A DNA stretch of 64,000 nt from Elephas maximus indicus. Its lineage: Eukaryota > Chordata > Mammalia > Proboscidea > Elephantidae. Made by a program: the position numbers and the translations under genes. Numbering within the stretch: position 1 is the stretch's first letter; every line of letters begins with the position of its first letter. Positions 1 through 13,400 of this stretch are shown here, piece by piece. The stretch lies in assembly GCF_024166365.1 (NCBI RefSeq), contig NC_064822.1, positions 108,062,823-108,126,822 of the forward strand. Reading direction: 5' to 3'. The notes below the pieces were generated by a model. That model did not search any database. It saw nothing but the letters and a program-made list of their open reading frames with translations, and was not told the DNA's origin.

Positions 1-477
1 AAAAAGTCTATTTATTTAAAAAACTTAGCAACGAACATCTGGTGACTTTAAACCTGATGGTGGTCCCCTTATCACTGAGGGTCTCATAGGACATTCTACC
101 AGTGCTCCTCAAGGTAAAGTGGGGGAACCATCTTGCCACGAACACCTTTCCCTGCGCACAGGGTCCTTCCGACTTCCTCTTCTCAGCATTAGCATCTCCT
201 TCCTTCTCACTGCTCACGAGAGGCATGTCTCATCCTCCCTCCTCAGGGGAAATGTCAGGACAGTTTTACTGAATAGCTTCAGGGCTGCCACTGGCCCATA
301 CAGCATTTTTCTCCCCATTAGGAAAAGGTGCCCCTTCCTCTGGGCTGATGCAGCCTTATGCCAGGGAACACACTTGAATTTCAGCCCCCACTCACCCCTT
401 CACTGGGCACTTAGTCCTGGATACAACCTGTATGTCTCTCTGGGGCAGCTCTGGGTGGCTTGGCTACATCTCAAGAA

Positions 478-695
478 CAAAACCGGGAAAAGCCAGTTGC
501 CATTGAGTCAGTTCTGACTCATGGAGACCCCATGTGTGTCAGGGTAGAACTGCGCTCCACAGAGTTTCCAGTGGTTAATTTTACAGAAGTAGGCCACCAG
601 GCCTTTCTTCTGAGGTGCCTGTGGGTAGACTCAAACCTCCAACCTTTCTGATAGCAGCTGAGCACATTAACCATTTACACCACTCAGGGACTCCA
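478..695 (-). repeat. Afrotherian SINE
   Basis: Minus-strand copy (GTTGCCATTGAGTCAGTTCT ... CAGGGACTCC). Perfect 10-bp target-site duplication ATCTCAAGAA at 468-477 and 696-705. Confidence 0.85.
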
Positions 696-1957
696 ATCTC
701 AAGAATAGGCTCATATTGTACAAATATGTTGGAGCTTCTGGTCAGGAGTCTCCCTTCTGCCCAAAGGGAGGGTCATCAGGGTCTCTGATTCTCCCTGAGC
801 TCTCGCCCACTTTTTCCAGGCTGGCTGAGCTCTCCGTTCCAGTCCTCTGGGTCTTTTCTTCTCTGAGCCTTCGGCAGAAGTGATGGCTCCCAACTTCCCC
901 CCAACCAGTATCCCCAGGGCTTTATCCAGGGGAAATCTGCCCATCTTCTCTCTGGCTTAGGGCTCTGCAGACCAGTTTTCATTTTCCCAGCCCGGATATC
1001 CCTTTTCCTTCAGCACATCCTGGATTCTGTCTCCCCCAAGCCCCTCCATTCTTGTTTTCCTCTCTCTTTCTATTCTTGTGCTAAGACCTTTATGCCAGAA
1101 CAGCCTCCTAGCCCTTTTATTCTAGATCAAGCAGTCTTTAGTTCTCATTCTTTCCTCCTTTTTGAAAGAAAAGCTCTCTGAGGCCTTTACAACTCTGCCC
1201 CACCACCTACCTAGTGATCACAGGAGCTTTGTCTTAGTTCAAGCGCACAGAACTATGTCAAAGACAAGCACGGGCTCGCTCAGGGGAGACACGTTTTCTT
1301 CAATTCACATCACAAAACACCACTAGTCTCCGTTCATGGGTTATTTCATCCACCCCCTTACCTCAGACCCCTCCACCCCAGCCACTTCTGCAGGAGGCTT
1401 GGAAGGCATTTTCTGATCCCCAGGCCCTTTACTGTATGATTCGTTCTTGAAAGAGAAGAGACAGGCTGGGAAAAAACTCCTTAATCTTTTGATCACGACC
1501 GTGGAGTTTGCTGCTTGATCTGCCTCTTCCTCTCTCTGCTCATTTCCAAAGCAAGCAAGCTGAGCTGCTTCGCGGGCTGTAATTACGCCCACAGTCATCA
1601 CTAATGACATGCTCCCTATCTCCCATCTGAGCGTTGCACTTTACTGTCCAAACAGGAAGGAGAGTCCCCTCCACCCCACCACCACCTGGCCCCTTAGGGA
1701 GAGGCTAGATCGTGGGCTAACCAGGGGGTGACACCATGCCTGGCAGGGGAGGATGGCCAGCTCCCTCCCTGTGCCCACACTATAACTGAGGCCGCTGGGG
1801 TCTGAGGAAAGGGGTTAGCACGGAGACAGAAGGGGAGAAACACAAACACTGTGGGGCCTGGATAACCATAGATAGGGTGGAAATTGAGAGGAAAAAATAC
1901 AAAAGTAGGGCATCAAGAAGGAAATATAAAAATAAGAAATGGGTAGTTTACAAAAAG

Positions 1958-2147
1958 GAGCCCCTGGGTGGCACAAACAGTTAGGCTCTCAGTTACTAAC
2001 CAAAAGGTTGGTAGTTAGAAGAGAGCCTTGGTGAGCTGCTTCCGAAAGGTCACAGCCTTGAAAATCCTATGAACACGGTTCTACTCTGCAACACCTGGGG
2101 TCGCCATGGGGCAGAATTAACTCCATGGCAACTGTTTCTTTTCTTTT
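1958..2147 (+). repeat. Afrotherian SINE
   Basis: Plus-strand copy beginning GAGCCCCTGGGTGGCACAAA and ending near CATGGCAACTGTTTC. It abuts a minus-strand SINE tail to tail. Confidence 0.8.
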
Positions 2148-2148
2148 T

Positions 2149-2356
2149 AGGGAAACCCAGTTGCTGCCAAGTTAACTCGGACTCACGGCAACCCCATATG
2201 TGTCAGGGTAGAACTGTACACCATAGGGTTTTCAGTGGCTAATTTTTTTGGAAGTAGATTGCCAGGCCTTTCTTCTGAGACACCTCTGGTGGACTTGAAC
2301 GCCAACTTTTCGGTTAGCAGCCAAGCACATTAACTGTTTACACTACCCAGGAACTC
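2149..2356 (-). repeat. Afrotherian SINE
   Basis: Minus-strand copy (AAACCCAGTTGCTGCCAAGT ... CCCAGGAACTCC) directly beside the preceding plus-strand SINE. Confidence 0.82.
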
Positions 2357-3224
2357 CAGTTAGGAAAAGGGAGCTAAAAAAGGCTGGGTCAGTGGGGGGA
2401 GGATGGGTCGATACTGAGGGGAAGGGCTACGAACACATAAGAGGTGGAAGATAAACCCAAGGCTGGAGGCAGGGGTTGAACTGAATCCTCCACAGTTCCA
2501 TGAAAGACATTTCCATCAAGCCCCAGCTTGGGGGTAGAAGGGCTGAGTTCCCTGCTGGATGCAGGAAGCCTCCTTACTGCAGGGGGCTGAGGGATCCAAA
2601 CACCACCTTCACAGATACAACCCTGCCACTGACTTAGAGGCTGGGGAGGTGAGGCTTAGGTGATGGCTTGTTTGACGCTGAGGTTCGGGGTTAGTGTGTG
2701 AGCTCCTCAATCGGAAGCCAAGACCACACAGAAGCCCTTTTGAAAACTTCTATCCACCTTTCCCATTTGGAGAAAGAGGCAGGAAGCATTGCAGCTGGAG
2801 TCCCCATCTCACCAGTTTCATGTGCCCCCTACTGAGGTGAGTAGGCCTTGATGGCTAGGCTACAAGTTGTGACACGCAGCTATGGGTTGAGGGGCAGGTT
2901 GTGAAGTGAGCTGCGAGCCTGAGATCAGCAAGTGGGGAGAATGACGCACACTAGGGAAGCCAGTGGTCTGGAAATGTGAGCCAGTGAACACAGGGGACCG
3001 GCAACATGGCTCTCAGTTAAGAAAAAAGCAACAGAGGGCTGCGTGAGACAAGGGCAGGGCTGCATGGCATAATAGAGGGAGGGCCAAGAGGGCCAGCAGC
3101 ATGGGGGAGAACCTTCTGGAAATGGATGTGGGAGGGCCAAGGAGAATGCAACTGAGGAAGAGCCTTTGGCCTAGGGTTGGAATGGAGCAGGAAGCTAGCC
3201 TGGAAGTTTTGCCTCTAATGCAGA

Positions 3225-3380
3225 CAAGCCTTACTGAGGGCTTGCGCTAGTCACAATGCTGGACCTGAATGCTTTAACTCATTTTATCCTCACACCGACC
3301 ATGTGAAAAACATACTCTAATTTTTGCAACCTTACAAATGAGGAGATAGAAGAGGGAGACTGGATTGCCCAAGTCACAGT
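3225..3380 (-). repeat. MIR
   Basis: Reverse-complement MIR core (TTAACTCATTTTATCCTCAC, then AAATGAGGAGATAGAAGA and TTGCCCAAGTCACA). Confidence 0.6.
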
Positions 3381-4757
3381 AAGTGACCAAAGAAAAAAAG
3401 CAAACAAAAGAATATAGCAAAGTGTGTGCCCTTATCTACTGCATGACCTTCAAGATCCCTTCAGCTCCGGGTCCACCGAGCTATGGTTCAGGTCACAAGT
3501 CAGAAGAGGTTTTTAATCTGGAATTTGGCGCTACATCTGGAGTTTCAGCCAGAAGGATCTGGAATTTTCTGAGAGCTGGGTCTAAGAGGAATAACTCAGC
3601 CATCCTGGAAATGGGCAGGTTGGAAGGAAGAAGGAGGGATTTAAGGGCCATGCTCATGAGAGGGTTCTGCATCTTAGCAGGAACGCGGCATGGATGACTC
3701 ACTGGAGGTGGAGGAAATGGGATGGGTGATGGAAGGTGGCTTGCAAGAGTGGAGAGACCCCTCAGCCTCTCTGGTGGCCAAAAGTGAACGTGAGGGCTGA
3801 GCAGGCAAAGGGATTGTCCCAAGTGCAGTCGTCACCCACAGGGGACAGAAGTGATGGAGGCAGTGGGAAGGAGGTTGGAGGTTGGCAAAGCGCCACTCAA
3901 ACCCCAGAGCAGCTGCCAAATGGGACCTTAAACATCTTCAGGAAGCTCCCTCTCTCCAGCAATTCATGTCCCTGTCCTTTCTTGCAGAAGCCTTCCCAGA
4001 TTGTCTGTGTTCAGCTCTGATCCCTTCCTTCCTCTGTAGTTCCTGGGGTACCAGGGTAGGAATGACATGGTGATGAGATGACATGCCTGGATCATTCACT
4101 GCATCAGAGAGAGTTCTTAGAAGGCTCCCCTTGCATCTGCCGCAGATGGGCTCAGGAGTGGTAGGTATTGCCAAGTGATGGGACCTCTGGATCAGTACCA
4201 AGATTCTGAGGAGCTTGTTGCAGAATTGCTAGCTGAAGCCCTCAGGTTCTCTAACTAGAAGGGAAGAGGTTCAATCGTTGGCAGGTGGCATCAGCCCTCC
4301 CCACCTCCCTCCTGCAAGAGGAGAGGTCAGAGAGGAGAGGGAGGGAGACGGGAGCTGGGGCCAGGGTTAAACAGTGGGTGGGGTCAGCCTGGGCATGGCA
4401 GGGAGAGAAGCTGCATCCCGCCAGCTGGCAGCTCCGTGGTGGGCACAGAGCCTGTCCAAGATCTGCCCACATCCTATCTCAGTTGTAGGGCCGACTTTCC
4501 TCTAGGCACAGAGATGGAAGGTGCAGTACCCGGGACCAATGGCAGAGGGCAGTGTGTGTCCAAAATAGAAACACGAAGGCCTTCTTTACCTGCTTGGAAA
4601 TTAGCAGCCGGTGACTGCATGGGAGCGTGCATTAATGACTAGAGCCTGTGCCCTACACCCCTCAGGTAGCCCACTTGGTCAGATCTCTGGGCTCAGTCTG
4701 CTGCTAATCCACGCCCTTCAGTCATGAGCCAGTGCCCAGCCGGCAAACAGAAAGGCC

Positions 4758-4933
4758 ACCAAACCAAAAAACCAAACCCACTGCCATCTAGTTGTTTCTG
4801 ACTCATAGTGACCCTATGGGACAGAGTAGAACTGCCCCATAGAGTTTCCAAGGAGCACCCGGTGGATTCAAACTGCCGACCTTTTGGTTAGCAGCTGTAG
4901 CTCTTAACCACACCACCACCACCAGGGTTTCCC
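4758..4933 (-). repeat. AFROSINE-type SINE
   Basis: Minus-strand copy (AACCCACTGCCATCTAGTTG ... CACCAGGGTTTCC), with CAGAAAG-type short repeats at both flanks. Confidence 0.85.
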
Positions 4934-4967
4934 AGAAAGCCCACAAACAGATAATATATTATTACCA

Positions 4968-5142
4968 TATACCCAAACCAAAACCAAACCCACTGCCTTA
5001 GTTGATTCCGACTCATAGCAACCCTATAGGACAGAGTAGAACTGCCCCATAGGGTTTCCAAGGCTGTAGTCTTTGCAGAAACAGACTGCCACCAACATTT
5101 CAGTTAGCAGCTGAACACTTAACCACACTGTGCCCCCAGGGC
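4968..5142 (-). repeat. AFROSINE-type SINE, degenerate
   Basis: Minus-strand copy (AAACCCACTGCCTTAGTTGA ... CCCCCAGGGCTC), 35 bp beyond the previous SINE. Confidence 0.8.
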
Positions 5143-5539
5143 TCTTTTGCACTAGGCCACGGCTAAAAATTGGAAGAGCCAGGATTCGAAGCCAGGTGTA
5201 TGATGACTCAGCCAATGTGCTAGACCTAGGGGACCATTTGCCTGAGACAGCTCTGGCTTGTTGTGTTAGGATCTGGTTTAACATTTTTCCAGAATAAAAG
5301 TGTCCCTGTTAAGACAATAAATTATATAAACTGCATAATGTGAATGTAGATAAAATTTATTAACACAAATGTATTTAATCATTTGCATATCACATCTGCA
5401 TTCCTGCAGCAAATGTGAATTGAGTGCCTGCTGTGAGCCAGACCTGAGGACCCTGAGACAAGAGGTCAGGAGGTGTGGGGTGAGGGGACAGACATATGAG
5501 CTGCTGACGTGACTCCAGGAAACTAACGCACCAACTGTA

Positions 5540-5690
5540 ACATGGGTTCGGGAACGGTGCTGTGGGTGTCGACCCTGCCACTCACCAGCACTGCAACTTG
5601 GGGAGATCACAACCATCTGGGCCTCAGTTTGCTCCCTTATAAAATGGATAGGGACGGTAACGGAGCGAGTGGCTAAAATGTTGCCTGTCG
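5540..5690 (+). repeat. MIR
   Basis: Plus-strand MIR core (GGGCCTCAGTTTGCTCCCTT followed by TAAAATGGATAGGGAC). Confidence 0.5.
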
Positions 5691-6899
5691 TTTAGTGTTT
5701 GATAACTTTCAGGAGGGACCAGGAAAAGCACGAACATGGCTGAAATGCTGCGCCGTGAGGGATAAGCAGGCTTTCAATCCATGGAGAATGAGCACCTACA
5801 GCTGAGATTCGCTAAGTGCACGGGGGTGAAAATTCACGGCATACTTGGAGAAAGGCTAGCGTTTAAGGACAGGGAATATTGTGGAAGGAGAAGCGGTCAC
5901 GGACACCCTGAATGCCACTCCCAAATGAGGCTCACACTCGTAAGTGGCCATACCCTTACCAATCCTGCAACTGTGTCTTGCTCAAATGCACTGTGCTAAC
6001 CAATCCTTAGAAAACAAACACCCTTGCAGAAAAATACGCACCTGTAAGAGCATCCTTGTATCCCTCTGGCCTCTTACTCCACCTTATTGGTAGCAGTTAT
6101 CACTCCTTGACATCGTATTATATGTTTCTTTGTTTGTTTTTTGTTACATTCTCCCCAGTAGGGTATAAGCTCTATGAGAATAGGGTTTGAGCCTGTTTTG
6201 TTTCCTCTGGCCTCCCAAATGCCTGACTGATGCCTGGCACAGTCTGTGCTCACTGAAAACATGTGCAGTGAATGACCACTGTATATACACAATAGATAAC
6301 AGATGCAGCTATAAACTGATATACACACAAGCCTCAAGCTTCAGGGTAGAAAAGACATTGACTAGAAGAATAAGAAAGCCAGTGGTCGCAGGGGACTAGG
6401 ACTAAGATCAGCTGTCACCCAGTGCCCACCTGGCCAGAACCAGACTACTGGGGAGTGGGTTGGCAGAAATTAAAAAAATAAAAAAGAGGGACCACTCTAG
6501 CAACAACAGGCAGTTGGTGTGGTAAACTGCAGGAGCTTTTGAGAACCAGAGCTAGAAGCCACACCGAAGCTTTGATGTCTGACAGCCCAGGTGTCTCCTG
6601 GGAGCCTCTGTATTATGGGATAATGACGCCCATCTCAGAGGGCCATTGTGTGGGATAGGTGACACCATGCATGGGAAGCCCTAAGCCTGCCTGGCAGCAG
6701 CATCAGTAATAAAACTCAGCTGTTCACTAAGATCAGCTGTCACCCAATGCCAGCCTCGCCAAAACCAGACAGCAGCAACCAGCCGCCAGGACCCTGAGGG
6801 CAGCACAGGTTAGACCAGGAAAAGTCAGGCAGGGCAACGCAGCTGTCAACATCCTGGGTAATGGATTATTCCACCCGGAGAACCAAATGGCATTGATTG

Positions 6900-6905
6900 T
6901 TTATT
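6900..6905 (-). terminator. KRT72: Probable KRT72 polyadenylation signal
   Basis: AATAAA on the minus strand about 340 nt past the KRT72 stop, within CCTCAATAAACAATC. It is the nearest canonical hexamer seen downstream, so the 3' UTR probably ends near 6,880. Transcript ends were not tested. Confidence 0.6.
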
Positions 6906-7243
6906 GAGGGAGAAGCAGAGAACTGGACATGGTCCAAATCACAGGATAAAATAAGCCCCTTGCAGCAAAGGCCCAAGAAAGACAGGCGGGCAGAAGAGCT
7001 GGCAACTGGGTATGTGTGTTCTCTCTGCATCTTGGAGCAGTAACCCAGTGAAGGGGACTAAGGAGGAGTGGTCGCCAAGAGAGCCCATGACGGGACTGTC
7101 CCTATCAGAGCATCACCCTGCTGGGGACAGAGGGGAGGCGGATGGGATGGGGACTGTGGTGACAGGAGGAGACATTTGCTGGCTGGAAACGGAACCCGCA
7201 GAAGGACAGGGAGATGCAGGGGTTCTGAGCTTTCTGCTGCCCT

Positions 7244-7434
7244 TCATCTGGAGGCCTTTTTCATTCCACGGCTGCTGCCCGAGGTTTTGGCAAGAGAATC
7301 CTTGAATTTGCTGCCACAGCTGCCTTTGGTTTTGACATCGGTGGCTGCAGGTTTGTAGCTGTAACTGCTCGAGGCGCCAAATCCCAGGCTGAAGCCCGCC
7401 CCACCTGCCCCAGCGTTGGTGCTGCTGATGACGG
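7244..7434 (-). CDS. KRT72: KRT72 exon 9 (coding part): tail
   Basis: 191 coding nt after acceptor CTTCAG|CCGTCA. Encodes [20 protein letters not shown] and on to [10 protein letters not shown], then TGA. The tail is close to human KRT72 and not to other inner-root-sheath keratins, and settles the gene identity. Confidence 0.95.
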
Positions 7435-10400
7435 CTGAAGTGGATGAGAGAAGACCCCAGCCCCAGTCAGCCCTGCACCCTGCCTCAAAGCCCTTCCCGG
7501 GCACCCCAACCACTTCCGTAGTTCTCTGCCCTGTGGTGGCCTCATGTGGAGACAGGGCTCTCTGTTGTGTATTTTTAGTTTACTAGGAGATTTATATCAG
7601 CACTGACCTGATGTGGTTTCGTTTTTCATGTACTTAGCCCTTTCTGTTATCAGCCTATGTCCATCTATCAATGCCAGACTTCAAGCTATTAGCAGACAGG
7701 GCTCTATCAGTGAACTTCCCCATGGGTAGGACCAAATGAAGAAAGGCACGTCATTGGGGTCTTCTGATGCTGCTGATGCTGTTGCTGGAGAAGGGGCAGC
7801 TGGGAGCATCCCTGCCTCCTAGTAATACAACACTTCACCTACACTCTTTCTAGTTTTCAAATCTGGAGGAGGTTGTTTCAGCTCTTCTTTTGTCTTTTGG
7901 CCTTTTGGGCTCCCCTCAAGCCCTCTTATTGCAGCTTCCTCTTTGTGCCCCTAAGCCTCCCCTGAACCGTCTATGTTATTCTGCCTTTTCTTTCATGTCA
8001 TGGAAAGACTTAGACTTCTGGTAAGGTGACCACAGGCAGGACCAAGTCCTACAGGTACTTACAGATGCTCACGGAATTTGGATATTCACCAGACATCCTG
8101 AGAAGGTGAAAGAAAAATATAGATAAATCCTCCATAAACAGTCACCCCATCTGTCATCTCTGAGAATTAGCCTCCTCTCCTCTCGGAATTGCTGGCCCCC
8201 ACTCCGTTCCATAGGCCCCAGTGAGACCACTCAGAAACTGTCGAACTAGAATGGTAAACCTGCTAGAGGTATCGGCCCTGCATCAGAGTGGCTTTGGGAT
8301 TATCTGCTGTGTGGGGTAATTGTGCCTCTGCTTCCCTCTAGCTAGACCATTGGTCTTAGACAATTACAAGAAGCGAGCTCACCACCTCTCTGGGTCCCAG
8401 ACTTTGTCAGAGAAACTGAATCTGGATGACTCTTGGAGGCCATCTTGCCCCTTCCCCACCCACCAGAAAGAATGCTTCATGAAGGACCAGGGGTGCTCTG
8501 TATCTCAAACACTGATGATGCTAATACTATCTCTCTCACCACCTCTTTGATATTTTTACAACCTAGTCCTTCTTACTAACTTTGGCCTTTCCTACTTCAT
8601 GGCAAGCCCATTCTCTAGATGCTTTTTCCCCAATGGAGCAGAACAGAAACAGTTTGCCTTCCATCTTCCTGCTAAAGTGATAACTGCTCCAGGCAAAAGA
8701 TATCTGGCCTCTCACCGGCTCTCCTCGCCCTCTAGCAGCTTGTGGTAGGTGGCGATCTCCATGTCCAGGGCCAGCTTCATGCTCATCAGCTCCTGGTACT
8801 CACGGAGCATCCGGGCCAGCTCCTCCTTGGCCTGATGCAGGGCAGCCTCCAGCTCATCCAGCTTGGCCTGGGCGTCCTTCAGGGCACAGTCCCCCCGCTG
8901 CTCAGCATCAGTGATGGCCATCTCCAAGTTGGCACACTGAGGGGCAAACAGATTCAGCCCTTTGAGTCAGATCCCAGTTCTGAGATCCTGCTCACGCAAC
9001 CTCCTCTCCCTTGGATCTGACTGAAGTAAATTCTTTGAGGCCCTCCTGATTTATCTAATTTTGTAAATCGCCAGAGGTTAATCTGTCCTTCCCCCTGACT
9101 CCAGGTGCACTTCTTCTGAGCTCAGCCCTCAGCATCTGAAGGTGAAGAGCCCTCACCATGGGAGAGAGGAGGGGAAGGGCACTGAGAAGGGGGTACCTGG
9201 CATGTGACCCATGCCCTCTCCCTCCTGGTCTGTAAAACTGGCTGTAAGATTCTAAGGTCAATCCTGATAAAAAAAAAAATCCCTGGGTGGCTGGACTTGA
9301 TTCAGTCCCAGAACGTGAAGGTTGTCTTGGGAGATCCTGTAAATTGTGAAAAAAATTGGGACTCATAAAGTTTCAATTAATATAATATTACTATATTAAT
9401 AATAAACCCGCCACACTTGGAATGTGGCTTTCAGAATTCCCCAGAGGGTCAGGCTAAAAGGCAACAGGCTTAAAAGATACTTTTGCATAACTAACAGGTT
9501 TTACAATTTTACAAACACCTGCTATGAAGTGGAAACACATAACTTGCTAGAGAAAACTGCAGAAGGGGCTCTGCGCTTGCGTTTAAGAGAAAGCTTCCAG
9601 GTGGGCTTTCTAAGCCTTTGAGTCTTGGGTGTATGTTCTGGTCTCCCAGCCAAGGTCCTGGGGGATTGGTGGCACAAACGGTTTGCACTCAGCTGCTAAC
9701 CCTAAAGGTTGCAATTCAAGCCCACCCGGTGGCACAGCAAAAGAAAGTCCTAGCAATCTGAGTCCGTAAAGATTACAGCCGAGCAAACCCCATGAAGCAG
9801 GTCTACTCTGTAACACGCGGGGTCACCAAGAGTCAGAACCGACTTGATGCGACGTGGTGGTTTTTGGTTAAGCACTTGGATTCTCTTTCTGGGACATCTC
9901 CTTCCTGGGTTGTCAAGTCTGCGTTATCCCAAGCAGAACAGCTGGAACTGAGGCCAGATGGGATTCTAGACTGTTGTCGAGCTGGCACCACCCTCCCAAC
10001 AGCACAAGCACCGCTACATTTTGGATGAGCGCCCCACAGCCTCAGAGGAGTCACCAAAGGCCCAGTTGCTCAGTCATGGAAAACTGTATCGCATTCTTGG
10101 GTCTGTGGCCATGTATTCATCGGGCGGGGGGGGGGTAGAAACAAACACTGTGATTTGAATTCATTCAAACTGTCCTCTGCTTTTGTTCACTGACCCAGAT
10201 TGGGGTAAGCTGTGGCTCCAAAGCCTGGCTCTTATGAATGTGGTCCAAGTTGAGAGGAGGTGAAATTCTGGCCTCCTCTGAGACAAATATTCAAAGGGAT
10301 TCTGGGGTCAACACATGTCAAAAGACTCTGCAGGTAAAACTGTGGGCTACTTCTTTTCTGGAAGGGGCCAGGAGGGCAGAAAAGGACCTTGGCTGAGGGC

Positions 10401-13400
10401 CTTCAAGAAGAACCACAATGGAAGCCAAACCTTGCGTGTGACCCCCACTTGTTCCCCTTGGAGGACGTCTTCCCTGACCTCCATGGCGCAGTGTCATTCT
10501 GATCACTTTAAAAAGTCTCTTTCTGGTAATAAGCTCACCCAAGCATGAACTTGCAGTGTTTTATCAGTTAAACACTGTAATCAACCTCTAAGCGTAGCTT
10601 CAAACACCTTTGCACTTTTCCTGTATTTATGCACATCTTGATTTAAAACAAAAAGAACCCACTATAGGCTGTTAGTTAACACTGGTCTTCCTTCGTTCAC
10701 TGCCATGAGCTCAGCGCACAGAGGAGACCCTCCTCCCCTCTTTCCCTTCCCCTCTTGTATGTGTGCAGGCCTGGGGGAGGGGGACAGTGAAAGGGAGGGC
10801 AAGGAGATGGGGCGACTTGACTTACCTAGAAAACTGAGCCTTAAATCCTCGCACTGACTCCCACAAACTTTGGGGAACTCATCGGTTTGCCTGCTTCCAC
10901 CATGCTAAGAAACCATATTTACCAGAAGGTAAGAGACACCTTCCACATTTATCAGGAACCACAGGTGTGGCCCCAATAATGCCCAGAAAGGGACACCTCA
11001 GTGTATGCCGCAGCCACAACCTCGGGGAAGGCTAGGCCTGTGGCAGAGCCCTGAGGCTAGGGTGGGAGGCACTTCCTTCTCCACTCTTCTAAAATCCACT
11101 GCTGGCCACAGTTCATCATGTGAAACCTACAAATAGCTCCCTTTTACTTCTACTTCAAGTCTAACCTCCCCGGCCTGGCTTCGATGGCTGCTCATAAACC
11201 GCCCATTCCTACCCAGTGGATCCTCTACTTGCCAGGCCCATCCCCACTGTGAACATTCTGTACCAGGAAGGTGCACTTCCTCCCTACATTTGTAATGTAC
11301 ATCCCCACCTCTGATCCAGGCTTCACCTGGCCCCTTCCCTGAACACCTCCTCCTCTCCTCTCTGCCCCCCAGCCCAAGGTAATCACCTCCTGCAGAAAGC
11401 TTCCTTCTGGACCTCATCCACCTCCCACGTCTCTGAACTCCCCCAGCATTTACAGAGTGGCCACACAGGGTGTGGGATGCCTTATCATTTCATATGTGTG
11501 TTGACTGTGCTCTCTGGATGGACTGCAAACTCCTTAAGCAGGGGCTGTGTCTTATCCTTCTTGCATATTCTTGTTAGCGGACCCATTTCAGAGACCCACC
11601 TGCTTCTTCACATTCCCAATCTCTGAGCGGATCCTCTGGATCAGCCGACTGAGCTCTGAGATCTCAGTCTTGGTGAGTTTCAGGTCATCACCATGCTGGC
11701 CTGCTGTCACCTGGAGCTCCTGGATCTGGGGTTGGGTGACAAGAGAAGACAGCTGAGAATTCACCCTGCTTAAGAGTGGTTAGCATGGTGGTAGAGGAGG
11801 GTGACCACATGCCATTCTCAATGTCTAAACAGTGTAGGCACAAGTGAGGAGGGAAGGAAGGAGGGGGAAAGTGATGGGAAGAAGGAAGAGGAAAGGAACA
11901 CCCTCATTTCCTTCTGGGCAGGAAGGCCCTGCTCCAGGTCAATAGGATCCTTGAGATCTCAAACATGAGAACCTCTGTGGAGTTTGAATTTCCTGTCTGC
12001 ATTTTGCCAAAGCTGGAAATAAGAAGAAAAATAGAGATACATGGCTTACCCAGAGACACTGTGTCAGAGTCTCACCAGGGCTGTGGCTGGTGTGAACTCA
12101 GCTGTCAGCCAAGGACCATGGCAGGGGAAAAGCTAAGCCCCATGTATGTCACCAGCACATGTAGAGACTGTGACTGAGCTCTCTGGGCTTGTGCAGGCAA
12201 CAAAGCTCAGCATCAAGACAAAGGAGGTCTCTGTTGAGCCCAGATAAACATGCATGCACACACAGACACACATGTGCACACACACGCATAATGAGAGGGC
12301 AGCAGCTGTGATCATGGTGCACTCAGCTCTCACCTTGCTCTGGTACAGGGCCTCGGCCTCGGCCTTGCTCTTCAGGGCGATGTCCTCATACTGGGCACGG
12401 ACCTCGTCAATGATGCTGTCCAGGTCCAGCTCACGATTGTTGTCCATGGAAAGAATGACAGACGTGTCACTGGTATGGCACTGGATCTGAGCAATCTCCT
12501 GGGGGACAGTGGGAAAAGGGGGTCCAGTTAGAAATTCCCCAGGAAGGGCCACCTCCCCTGACCCTCCCTCGGACAAATTCCTCACTGCCACTTTCTGCTC
12601 TTCTTCAGTGTTTGAACCCTACCTTCAGTAGTAGCCTGCCATGCCTGTGAGAATGAAGGCCTTGGATTTTCAGCTCCAAATGGTAGGTCTTGCCTCTCCA
12701 TCATGCACTAAGGATTTCTCTTACCCTCATTCCACACTCTCTTCCTCAAAAACCCACAATGACTCCTCTCCAGCCATAGAATTAAGTCTGAACTCCCTGT
12801 GGCACTCTGAGCTCTCTAGGGAGTCCCAGTGACCTTCCCCTCTCCAGGCCTCTGCATCCTGCCACACCCCTGATGCCCTTGCACCTCTCAGGCTTCTGAG
12901 TCTGCACCTGTACTGCTCCTTCAGCCAGGAATGCCATGCCCTTCCCTGCACCCACTGAAATCTTTCTGATCTTTCTCCAGGAACCTTTCCTGATACCTCA
13001 GGCAGAATTCACCATGCCTTCCTTGGTTCTCTCAAAACTCATCAACATGTTGTTTTCCCTACCAGACTGTCACCTCCTTGAGGACAGCAATCATTTCTTG
13101 TCCATCACGGTCTCCGCAAAACCCTAGCTAAATGCTCACCACATAATAGTCCCTGGTGCTTGTCAACTGCACTGAGTTGAATGGTTTCTCCCTCCCAAGC
13201 CTGGGCCCACACAATCATCCAGGATGCAGGCAAGGACCAGAGCCACTTGTAAGAGGAGCAGACCACAAAAGAGATGCCAGCGAAGTCCTTACCCCTTCGT
13301 AGAGGCACTTGAAGAATTTGATCTCGTCTGTCAAGGAGTCTACTTTGGCTTGGAGCTCAGCCTTTGTCGTGTAGATGGCATCCACATCCTGGAGACACAT

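Larger units (their letters stand above)
1..6879. other. Intergenic region left of KRT72 (KRT74 side)
   Basis: No gene recognised. It holds five afrotherian SINEs and MIR fragments (3,225-3,380; 5,540-5,690). An AATAAA lies on the minus strand at about 9-14, with a short open frame upstream of it (8-226) that I cannot assign. It could be the 3' end of an old retrocopy. Confidence 0.5.

Noticed and set aside
8-226. Short minus-strand frame at the left edge with AATAAA below it
   Set aside because: I could not recognise any protein or exon structure; at most the tail of a retrocopy.
10121-10136. G-run in KRT72 intron 6 as a G-quadruplex
   Set aside because: A single homopolymer run rather than four spaced G tracts.
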